Position numbers and translations under genes: made by a program. From an uncultured Collinsella sp. (GTDB lineage Bacteria > Actinomycetota > Coriobacteriia > Coriobacteriales > Coriobacteriaceae): a stretch of 11,249 bases of DNA. This document shows, piece after piece, positions 5,390 through 11,249 of this stretch (its first letter is position 1; every line of letters starts with the position of its first letter). The notes under the pieces are model-generated. The model made no database searches and was not told the origin of the DNA. It saw only the letters and a program-made list of their open reading frames with translations. The stretch spans positions 1-11,249 of the forward strand of contig URIE01000051.1 in NCBI GenBank assembly GCA_900547805.1, given 5' to 3'.

Positions 5390-6850
5390 ATGAGCGAGAA
5401 CGATTCCCAGCGTCCCCAGGATGCGGGCAATGCTGGCGAGACCCAGCAGCAGCCGCGCGTGCAGGTGGAGTCGACGCCTGCCGGCAGCAACATTCCCTAC
5501 GTGCAGGCCTACGACACGCAGACCGGTAAGCCGCTGGGCAGCCAGCAGGTCGTGAACAAGCACACGGTGGTCAAGACCAAGACCAAAAAGCTGCCGATCT
5601 TTATTACGGCGCTCGCTGGTTGTGCGTGCGGCGCACTGCTGGTCATCGCGCTCATTATGAGTGGCACGCTCGATATCGGCGGCGGCAGGAACGCCGTGAC
5701 GGCGGGTGCTTCGGGTTCGTCGACGCAAAAGATTACGATTGATTCCGAGGATACTACGCTGGCCGAGGCCGTCTCTGCCAAGGCACTGCCCTCCGTTGTT
5801 TCCATCACCGCTACTTCGAGCGGTAGCCAGAATGGCTCGCTTTCGCAGTCTGCCGACGAGTCGGACGGCTCGGGCAGCGTCGGTTCGGGCGTGGTGCTCG
5901 ATACCGAGGGCCACATCCTCACCAACAACCACGTGGTCGATGGCTATGACCAGTACGTGGTGACCATGGACGACGGCACCACCTACGAGGCCGAGTTCGT
6001 GGGCAACGATGCTTCGAGCGACCTGGCCGTCATCAAGCTCAAGGACGCCGACGCCTCCAAGCTCACGCCGATCGAGATCGGCGACTCCTCCAAGCTCAAC
6101 GTGGGCGAGTGGGTCATGGCCATCGGTTCGCCGTTCGGCAACGAGCAGTCTGTCTCCACGGGCATTGTGTCGGCGCTGTATCGCTCCACGGCCATGAGTT
6201 CTACCAGCGGTAACACCATCTACGCCAACATGATCCAGACCGATGCCGCCATCAACCCGGGCAACTCCGGTGGCGCGCTCGTCAACGACAACGGCGAGCT
6301 CGTGGGTATCAATTCGCTCATCGAGAGCTACTCGGGCTCCAGCTCGGGCGTTGGCTTTGCTATTCCCGTTAACTACGCCAAGAACATTGCCGACCAGATC
6401 ATCGGCGGTAAGACGCCGGTGCACCCGTACCTGGGCGCCACGCTTTCGAGCGTCAATGCGCTCAACGCCCGCACCAACAAGCTGAGCACCGATAGCGGCG
6501 CGTATGTGGCAAGCGTCGTCGAGGACGGTCCTGCCGCCAAGGCTGGCATCCAAGAGGGCGATGTCATTACCAAGCTGGGCGACGACGAGATTACGAGCGC
6601 CGATGGCCTGATCATCGCGCTGCGCAGCCACGAGGTGGGTGAGAAGGTCGAGATCACGCTCATGCGCGGCAAGGACGAGAAGAAGGTCACCGTCGAGCTG
6701 GGCTCCGATGAGGAGCTGCAGAACCAGCAGCAGGACGACAGTTCGACCGACACCGGCAACGGCGGTATTACCGACGAGCAGCTGCGCCAGTACCTGGAGG
6801 AGCTGCTGGGCCAGCAGGGCCAGGGCCAGGGCTACGGCCAGGGTTTCTAG
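5390..6850 (+). CDS. Membrane-anchored HtrA/DegP-type trypsin-like serine protease with PDZ domain
   Basis: This is a 486-residue S1C-family protease. The N-terminal 67 residues are polar, low-complexity and cytoplasmic, followed by one membrane segment (about 69-91) that anchors the rest outside the cell. The protease domain (about 122-340) carries the full triad: H181 in TNNHVVDG, D211 in SSDLAVIKL and S293 in NPGNSGGALV. A PDZ domain follows (about 345-437), with the YLGA and GPAAKAGIQEGD patterns. The tail is Gln/Gly-rich and ends GQGQGYGQGF. The family degrades or refolds damaged exported proteins under stress. The start at ATG 5390 is fixed by AAAGG at 5376-5380; an upstream TTG at 5351 lies inside the leader hairpin. 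Its own terminator follows directly, so it is probably monocistronic. Family is secure; substrates are unknown. Confidence 0.93.
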   Translation: MSENDSQRPQDAGNAGETQQQPRVQVESTPAGSNIPYVQAYDTQTGKPLGSQQVVNKHTVVKTKTKKLPIFITALAGCACGALLVIALIMSGTLDIGGGRNAVTAGASGSSTQKITIDSEDTTLAEAVSAKALPSVVSITATSSGSQNGSLSQSADESDGSGSVGSGVVLDTEGHILTNNHVVDGYDQYVVTMDDGTTYEAEFVGNDASSDLAVIKLKDADASKLTPIEIGDSSKLNVGEWVMAIGSPFGNEQSVSTGIVSALYRSTAMSSTSGNTIYANMIQTDAAINPGNSGGALVNDNGELVGINSLIESYSGSSSGVGFAIPVNYAKNIADQIIGGKTPVHPYLGATLSSVNALNARTNKLSTDSGAYVASVVEDGPAAKAGIQEGDVITKLGDDEITSADGLIIALRSHEVGEKVEITLMRGKDEKKVTVELGSDEELQNQQQDDSSTDTGNGGITDEQLRQYLEELLGQQGQGQGYGQGF

Positions 6851-6876
6851 CGAGCCGTATCGCACATATCGAAGCC

Positions 6877-6917
6877 AGAGGGGCTGTCCTGCCAAGCGCG
6901 GGACAGCCCCTCTTTTT
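6877..6917 (+). terminator. Intrinsic terminator of the protease gene
   Basis: AGAGGGGCTGTCC (6877-6889) pairs perfectly over 13 bp with GGACAGCCCCTCT (6901-6913). The loop has 11 bases and the stem runs into a T-tract (6913-6917). It lies 27 bases after the stop codon. Confidence 0.93.
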
Positions 6918-6921
6918 GTAC

Positions 6922-6952
6922 TGATCCCTTGGGGACGGAGGAAAACGGATCA
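6922..6952. repeat. Short inverted repeat TGATCC/GGATCA around a purine-rich centre
   Basis: TGATCC (6922-6927) and GGATCA (6947-6952) flank 19 bases containing GGGGACGGAGGAAAA. It lies between the protease terminator and the ligA promoter and has no T-tract. It resembles a dispersed intergenic element, but only one copy is present here, so the repeat-family idea is untested. Confidence 0.35.
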
Positions 6953-6989
6953 TTTGGGGAGCTGACAAGGGGCTTGGTCCGGAAGGGCC

Positions 6990-7016
6990 TGGACAGTTAG
7001 TTCAGATTTGTATAAT
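6990..7016 (+). promoter_or_regulatory. Candidate ligA promoter
   Basis: A perfect TATAAT (7011-7016) follows TGGACA (6990-6995), which matches the -35 consensus at five of six positions. The spacing is 15 bases, shorter than optimal. This predicts a leader of over 110 bases with GC-rich hairpins, for example GGGCC/GGCCC at 7066-7079. TAGTAT at 7100-7105, nearer the gene, is a possible second -10. Confidence 0.5.
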
Positions 7017-7135
7017 CCGAAAGCTGCTCCCGGTTCGGCCGCTGCCGATTCGGTGCGGTTCGAAAGGGCCATTCGGCCCCATTGCGACCGGTGGTACTCT
7101 AGTATCCGTTTGAAATCGAGCGAAGGAGTGCCGCT

Positions 7136-9364
7136 ATGGAGCAATCGAGCCTGTTTGGTGACGGCGTGGACATCGATACCGAAACGCCCACGAGCACGGA
7201 TACCGTTGCGCCGACCGATGCCCGTGCCCAGGCGGCAGCGCGTGCGGCCGAGCTGCGCCACGAGCTCGATTACCACGCCTATCGCTACTACATGCTCGAT
7301 GCGCCCGAGATCACGGATGCCGCCTTTGACAAAATGCTCGTTGAGCTGCAGGAGATCGAGGCAACCTACCCCGACCTCGTGACGCCCGACAGCTACACCC
7401 AGCGTGTGGGCGGCTATGTGAGCGAGCAGTTTACGCCGGTCACGCACATGGCACGCATGTATTCTATGGACGATGCCATGGATTTGGACGAACTCGACGC
7501 GTGGCTCCAGCGCACCGAGGATGCGCTTGGTGCCGGTAGCGTCACTTATACCTGCGAGCTTAAGATCGACGGTCTGGGCGTGGCGCTTACCTACCAAAAC
7601 GGCACCTTTGTGCGCGCCGCCACGCGCGGCGACGGCACCACGGGCGAGGACGTATCGCTCAACGTGCGCACCATCAAGGATGTGCCCATGCATCTGTCCG
7701 AGCCGGCGCTCGCCCACATGGCCGCCGATCGCGAGCGCACCATCGAAGTACGCGGCGAGGTCTATATGCCCAAGGGCAGCTTTGTTCGTCTGAACGACGA
7801 GGCCGATGCCGAGGGTCGCGACCCCTTCGCCAACCCGCGCAACGCCGCCGCCGGCAGCCTGCGCCAAAAGGATCCCAAGGTCACGGCGCGTCGCGACTTG
7901 GCAACCTTTATCTATGCCATCGCCGATACCGACCCGTTGCACGTCCATAGCCAGCGCGAGTTCCTCGACTGGCTGCGTAGCGCCGGATTTAGCGTCAATC
8001 CTAACGTGGCTCGCTGCGCCACGCCGGCTGAGGTCCACGAGTTCTGCGCTCAGGCGCTCGAGCATCGCGGCGACCTGGACTACGACATTGACGGCGTGGT
8101 CGTAAAGGTCGACAGCTTCCAGCAGCAGCTCGACCTGGGCTTTACCGCTCGCGCACCGCGCTGGGCCATCGCCTTTAAGTTCCCGCCCGAGGAAAAGCAG
8201 ACCATCCTGCGCGAGATTCGCATTCAGGTGGGCCGCACCGGCGTGCTCACGCCGGTCGCGGAATTCGATCCGGTGACGGTTGCCGGCTCCACTATCGCGC
8301 GCGCCACGCTGCACAATATAGACGAGATCCGCCGCAAAAACGTGCGCGAGGGCGACACCATCATCGTGCACAAGGCGGGCGACGTCATTCCCGAGGTCGT
8401 AGGGCCGGTGCTCGACAAGCGCCCGGCCGATTCGGTCGATTGGCACATGCCCGAGGTCTGCCCCGTGTGCGGCAGCCCGGTCGTGCACGAGGACGGCGAG
8501 GTCGCCTACCGCTGCGTCTCCATCGACTGCCCCGCACAGCTCAAGGAGCGCCTGCTCCACTGGGTGAGCCGCGGCTGCATGGACGTCGACGGCCTGGGCG
8601 ACGAGATCGTCGACAAGATGATCGCCGCCGGTCTGATCCATGACGTCGCAGATTTCTACCAGCTCACGGTCGACGACATCGCCGGCCTGGACACGGGCCG
8701 CACCTATGCAAGCTCCAACAGCAAAAAGGGCGTCAAGAAGGGCGACCCCATTCCGGTGGGCCTCAAGACGGCCGAGAAGATTATCGCCGAGCTCAACAAG
8801 TCCAAGAGCCAGCCGCTCGGTCGCGTGCTGTTTGCCCTGGGTATCCGCCACGTGGGCAAGAGCGTGGGTGAGGTTATCGCCGAGCGATTCCTGTCGATTG
8901 ACAAGCTCATCCTGGCGAGCGAAGAGGACATCGCCGAGTGCGAGGGCATCGGTCCCAAGATCGCGGCGAGCGTCAAGCAGTTCCTGGCCGTGCCCGAGAA
9001 CCTTGCTGTGTTGGAGCGCCTGCGCCAGGCGGGCCTGTCGCTCGAGGTTGACTTGGGCGCCGCGCACGCGCAGGCCGCAGCCGATGCCGGTGTGGCAGGC
9101 GAGCTTGCCGACGCGCAGCCGCTCGCGGGCCTGACGTTTGTGCTGACCGGCACGCTCGTCAACCGCACGCGCGACGAGGCGGGCGCGGCGCTCAAGGTGC
9201 TTGGTGCCAAGGTCTCGGGCAGCGTGTCAAAGAAGACGAGCTACCTGGTTGCCGGTCCCAAGGCGGGCTCCAAGCTCACCAAAGCCGAGCAGCTGGGTGT
9301 ACCCGTGCTGGACGAGGACGCACTCGAGCAGATCTTGGCGACTGGTCAGGTGCCCCAGGCTTAA
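7136..9364 (+). CDS. ligA: NAD+-dependent DNA ligase LigA
   Basis: This 742-residue cytoplasmic enzyme seals nicks in replication and repair, using NAD+ to adenylate its active-site lysine. Domain Ia (about 34-90) carries YYMLDAPEITDAAFD for the nicotinamide moiety. The adenylation domain holds K143 in CELKIDGLG, R164-G165-D166-G167, and the downstream FANPRNAAAGSLRQ and DYDIDGVVVKV motifs. An OB fold follows (about 352-425). The zinc finger has four cysteines, C442, C445, C460 and C465. A helix-hairpin-helix domain (about 475-630) and a C-terminal BRCT domain (about 660-742, LAGLTFVLTGTL) complete the standard order. The length exceeds the common 670 or so residues because of an N-terminal extension of about 30 residues, an extra lysine-rich loop (about 519-542) and a linker before BRCT. 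AAGGAG at 7123-7128 fixes the start. The catalytic set is complete. Confidence 0.98.
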   Translation: MEQSSLFGDGVDIDTETPTSTDTVAPTDARAQAAARAAELRHELDYHAYRYYMLDAPEITDAAFDKMLVELQEIEATYPDLVTPDSYTQRVGGYVSEQFTPVTHMARMYSMDDAMDLDELDAWLQRTEDALGAGSVTYTCELKIDGLGVALTYQNGTFVRAATRGDGTTGEDVSLNVRTIKDVPMHLSEPALAHMAADRERTIEVRGEVYMPKGSFVRLNDEADAEGRDPFANPRNAAAGSLRQKDPKVTARRDLATFIYAIADTDPLHVHSQREFLDWLRSAGFSVNPNVARCATPAEVHEFCAQALEHRGDLDYDIDGVVVKVDSFQQQLDLGFTARAPRWAIAFKFPPEEKQTILREIRIQVGRTGVLTPVAEFDPVTVAGSTIARATLHNIDEIRRKNVREGDTIIVHKAGDVIPEVVGPVLDKRPADSVDWHMPEVCPVCGSPVVHEDGEVAYRCVSIDCPAQLKERLLHWVSRGCMDVDGLGDEIVDKMIAAGLIHDVADFYQLTVDDIAGLDTGRTYASSNSKKGVKKGDPIPVGLKTAEKIIAELNKSKSQPLGRVLFALGIRHVGKSVGEVIAERFLSIDKLILASEEDIAECEGIGPKIAASVKQFLAVPENLAVLERLRQAGLSLEVDLGAAHAQAAADAGVAGELADAQPLAGLTFVLTGTLVNRTRDEAGAALKVLGAKVSGSVSKKTSYLVAGPKAGSKLTKAEQLGVPVLDEDALEQILATGQVPQA

Positions 9365-9451
9365 GGCACCGATCAGGGGGATTCCGTGGACTGGTATCGT
9401 CTCGGAGCGATAAGCGTTCAAAAGGCTATGGACTGACAAGATAGAGGGATC

Positions 9452-9484
9452 CTACGATGGGGCTGCTCCCATTGTAGTGATTTT
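9452..9484 (+). terminator. Intrinsic terminator after ligA
   Basis: CTACGATGGG (9452-9461) pairs with CCCATTGTAG (9468-9477) over 10 bp, with one G-U pair and a 6-base loop. TGATTTT follows. It lies 87 bases after the ligA stop codon and separates ligA from the toxin-antitoxin operon. The end of its T-run coincides with the start of the next operator dyad. Confidence 0.85.
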
Positions 9485-9517
9485 ATACACGTTAACGTTA
9501 ATACTAACATGTATACT
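9484..9517. promoter_or_regulatory. Palindromic operator and -10 of the Phd-PIN operon
   Basis: TATACACGTTA (9484-9494) and TAACATGTATA (9505-9515) form an 11-base inverted repeat with one mismatch. A perfect 10-base palindrome, TTAACGTTAA (9492-9501), overlaps its left arm and centre. TATACT (9512-9517), five of six matches to the -10 consensus, lies in the right arm, so an occupied operator would block the promoter. The stretch is much more AT-rich than its surroundings. Autorepression by the Phd/YefM-like antitoxin is family-typical but inferred here. Confidence 0.6.
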
Positions 9518-9550
9518 TAGCAGTAAAGATATATGTTGAGAGGAGCCGCT

Positions 9551-9943
9551 ATGGTTACCGTCGCGTTTTCGGAGCTGCGCCAGAACCTTACGCAGGTGGC
9601 CGATAAGGTTGCCAACGAGGGCGAGGAGGTTGTGGTCTTCAAGCGGAGCAAGCCGTTGTTCAAAATCGTGCCGCTCGACTATGAAAGTCCAGTTGCGGTG
9701 GAATATGACGCTGTCCAGGAGCGTGGGGGTGCAAAGCCGGTGCACGGCACGGGCAAGCCCAAGCGAGACGTGGGTACGATGTGGCATCCCAAGATAACCT
9801 GGAAGGAGATTCGCGAGATGCTCGCGGAGGACGAGGGCTATCAGGAGTATCTCGATATCGTGGCCAAAATGCCAAAGGGAACGCCGCTCGATACGATGAC
9901 GGTTGAAGATGAAAAGCGCGTCGCGAGGGAGCGCTACCTATGA
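9551..9943 (+). CDS. Phd/YefM-like antitoxin with long C-terminal extension
   Basis: This is a 130-residue protein. Residues 1-45 match the Phd/YefM DNA-binding fold: MVTVAFSELRQNLTQVADKV, then EEVVVFKRSKPLFKIVPLD. Such antitoxins dimerise, bind their own promoter and wrap a flexible C-terminal segment around the toxin. Family members are commonly about 75-95 residues. Here a linker of about 30 charged residues (47-78) precedes a predicted helical region (WKEIREMLAEDEGYQEYLDI, 84-103) and an acidic/basic tail (117-130), probably the toxin-binding part. The start at ATG 9551 has AGGAG at 9541-9545; an in-frame ATG at 9533 lacks a ribosome binding site. The stop overlaps the toxin start (ATGA), so translation is coupled. 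Family confidence is high for the N-terminal half; the extension is unrecognised. Confidence 0.85.
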   Translation: MVTVAFSELRQNLTQVADKVANEGEEVVVFKRSKPLFKIVPLDYESPVAVEYDAVQERGGAKPVHGTGKPKRDVGTMWHPKITWKEIREMLAEDEGYQEYLDIVAKMPKGTPLDTMTVEDEKRVARERYL

Positions 9944-10362
9944 GGGTATTTCTCGATACCAATTATCTGCTCGACTGCGTGCTTCCGGGCCGGCCAGAGC
10001 ATGCGGCGGCGCAGACGATCAAGGGATTCGTTGACGTGGGGCTTATCGAAGGTGTGGTTTCGGCTTGCTCCCTCAAGGACGCATACTACATTCTCACCAA
10101 ACAGGCCGGGGAGGCACGCGCCCGCGAGGTGGTGCGCGACTGCCTTAAGAGCTACTCGGTAGAGCCTCTCGACCAAGAAGCTTGCGCTGCCTCTGCCTAT
10201 TCCGACGAGCCGGATTTTGAGGACGGTTGTATTCGCGCGATGGCCGAGCGTGCCGGTGCGGACTTTATCATCACGCGCGACCGCGCCGCTTTTGTGCGCT
10301 CAACCATCAAGACCTTTTCGCCCGCAGAGTTTATCCGGGCGTTTCCAATCCCGGAGGAGTAA
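9940..10362 (+). CDS. PIN-domain toxin (VapC-like ribonuclease)
   Basis: This 140-residue single-domain protein is predicted to be a metal-dependent ribonuclease. D6 lies in the opening FLDTNYLLD, and D95 sits in PDFEDGCIRAMAE (91-103), followed by ADFIITRD with D114 and a final FSPAEFI. This spacing fits PIN-type toxins, especially the subgroup with the DFED pattern. The second acidic position, usually glutamate, appears to be D47 in SLKDAYYIL, a conservative change. Toxins of this class cleave tRNA, rRNA or mRNA when the antitoxin is lost. The ATG overlaps the antitoxin stop by four bases, giving a two-gene operon. Pairing with a Phd/YefM-like antitoxin is known for PIN toxins. No terminator is visible in the 34 bases before the convergent MerR-type gene. 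The target RNA cannot be predicted. Confidence 0.88.
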   Translation: MRVFLDTNYLLDCVLPGRPEHAAAQTIKGFVDVGLIEGVVSACSLKDAYYILTKQAGEARAREVVRDCLKSYSVEPLDQEACAASAYSDEPDFEDGCIRAMAERAGADFIITRDRAAFVRSTIKTFSPAEFIRAFPIPEE

Positions 10363-10396
10363 AACCCCAGAAAGTTCGATGCTATCCGGGAGGTCT

Positions 10397-11245
10397 TTAT
10401 TCGCGCATAGTAACGGGCAGCGTGATCTGCGTCACGTAGGTGTCGGGATCGTCGCTGATGATGTCGTCGATGAGGGCGATTTCGCGTGAGGGGCCGGCGG
10501 GGGACAGGTTGCGCTCGTGCATGTAATCGAGTAGGCGTTCGTAGCGCGGGGCCGCCTGCCCGTGCGTGCCGCGGAAGCTAATGGTCAGACACCGTGCGGC
10601 GGGCCGAACTTCGACGTCTCCCAGGTAGTCGTCCGTGTCATCGAGCAGCAGAAAGACCTCGTCGTAGCCATCAAAGTCGCTGGCGGCAAGGCGCTCGGGT
10701 GAGATGCCCACGCCCAGATTGCCGGGAAAGACGAAGGTCTCGTGCTGTCCTTTTTGCAGCTGGCGAATCTGCCACTCCAGCGCATAGGCGTCGGTGGGGT
10801 TGACACGTTCGCGCGGTACGGCGCATCGAAGCTCGGGTGCCTCGGTCTCGCGGATGGTGTCGAGTTCGGCATTCAAAGCGTCTCGCAACAAGACAAGCCG
10901 GTCATCGATCTTGCGCGAGACGCGCTCCAGTTCGCGGCGCTTGCGTTCGATGAGCTCCTGCTGCTGGGCCAGTTGGCGCTGCATTAGATTCACGTCGCGC
11001 GTGGCGACAAACTCGCGTATCTGCGCCAGCGGCAAGTCAAGAACGCGCAGGTTGCTGATGGTGTTGAGGGTGGAGAGCTGTCGCGCTCCGTAGTAGCGAT
11101 AGCCGCTCGTAGGGTCGATATGCGCCGGCTCCAGCAGGCCCAGCTGCTCGTAATGACGCAGTGTGCCCACGCTCAAGTTAAACAGGCGCGCCACCTCACC
11201 AATGCGGAGCAGGCCGTCGGTATGTTCGCTGGATGTGTCGGTCAC
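10397..11245 (-). CDS. MerR-family regulator with GyrI-like effector-binding domain (BmrR-type)
   Basis: This protein of at least 282 residues reads leftward. Residues 12-80 are a MerR winged helix: LLRIGEVARLFNLSVGTLRH, then YEQLGLL, SGYRYYGARQL and a second helix pair ending LPLAQIREFV. A long coiled-coil helix (about 88-132) serves for dimerisation. The C-terminal half (about 140-278) is a GyrI-like ligand-binding domain ending with YERLLDYMHERNLSPAGPS and VTQITLPV. Such regulators bind cationic or amphipathic drugs and activate efflux genes by untwisting a long-spacer promoter. The target and the promoter would lie off the window to the right. GTG at 11245-11243 is the first possible start seen, four bases from the edge, so a longer N-terminus is possible. 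It is convergent with the PIN toxin gene. Confidence 0.9.
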   Translation of the reverse strand: MTDTSSEHTDGLLRIGEVARLFNLSVGTLRHYEQLGLLEPAHIDPTSGYRYYGARQLSTLNTISNLRVLDLPLAQIREFVATRDVNLMQRQLAQQQELIERKRRELERVSRKIDDRLVLLRDALNAELDTIRETEAPELRCAVPRERVNPTDAYALEWQIRQLQKGQHETFVFPGNLGVGISPERLAASDFDGYDEVFLLLDDTDDYLGDVEVRPAARCLTISFRGTHGQAAPRYERLLDYMHERNLSPAGPSREIALIDDIISDDPDTYVTQITLPVTMRE

Positions 11246-11249
11246 GGTA

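Noticed and set aside
6800..6850. GGCCAGGGC-type repeats at the end of the protease gene as a repeat array or CRISPR-like element
   Set aside because: They are a short run of Gln/Gly codons inside the reading frame, with no spacer structure.
5366..6895. Long open frame on the minus strand opposite the protease gene (about 509 codons)
   Set aside because: Its translation is repetitive and matches nothing I recognise; the plus strand carries a complete protease with its catalytic triad.
7057..7064. GGTTCGAA, resembling a tRNA T-loop, in the ligA leader
   Set aside because: No acceptor, anticodon or D arms can be formed at the required spacing around it.
7286..7333. Tyr and Phe in place of His and Tyr in the LigA domain Ia motif (YYMLDAPEITDAAFD)
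   Set aside because: These exchanges are common in LigA of Gram-positive bacteria and do not suggest loss of NAD+ use.
6950..9067. Long open frame on the minus strand opposite ligA (about 705 codons)
   Set aside because: It is a shadow of the codon bias of ligA: low-complexity translation rich in Ala, Gly, His, Leu and Val, no recognisable domain and no ribosome binding site.

Overview
The window is about 11.2 kb of GC-rich DNA with short intergenic gaps, strong Shine-Dalgarno sequences and hairpin-plus-T terminators. The regulator after the glutamine synthetase-like gene resembles the actinobacterial GlnR type. Base composition, gene content and promoter style suggest a gut actinobacterium of class Coriobacteriia, probably close to Collinsella. 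That assignment is inference from family resemblance, not from a marker gene.

Layout, left to right. (1) 1-2102: a probable terminator of an off-window gene, then two co-oriented transcription factors, a GntR/FCD regulator and a LacI-type regulator. (2) 2105-2997: a toxin-antitoxin operon. Its first gene fuses a RelB/DinJ ribbon-helix-helix domain to an MNT nucleotidyltransferase; the second is a HEPN (HepT/DUF86) toxin with an intact RX4HXY motif. (3) 2998-5222: a two-gene unit with a glutamine synthetase-fold protein lacking several metal and catalytic ligands, followed by a GlnR-like orphan OmpR-type regulator. A GlnR-type box lies in the promoter and a strong terminator ends the unit. (4) 5223-6917: a membrane-anchored HtrA/DegP-type protease with a structured leader, ended by a strong terminator. 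(5) 6918-9484: ligA (NAD+-dependent DNA ligase) with a long leader and a terminator. (6) 9484-10362: a second toxin-antitoxin module, a long Phd/YefM-like antitoxin overlapping a PIN toxin, with a palindromic promoter region. (7) 10397-11245, minus strand: a MerR-type regulator with a GyrI-like ligand-binding domain, convergent with the PIN gene and possibly cut by the window edge.

Two observations stand out. The first is the pairing of an apparently inactive glutamine synthetase homologue with a GlnR-like regulator under a GlnR-like box, which suggests the enzyme fold may have become a nitrogen sensor or regulatory subunit. The second is the DinJ-MNT fusion antitoxin in a HepT/MntA-type module, which would join DNA-binding autoregulation and toxin AMPylation in one polypeptide. 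Both are read from sequence motifs only. No database search was possible, so I cannot say whether either has been described before.
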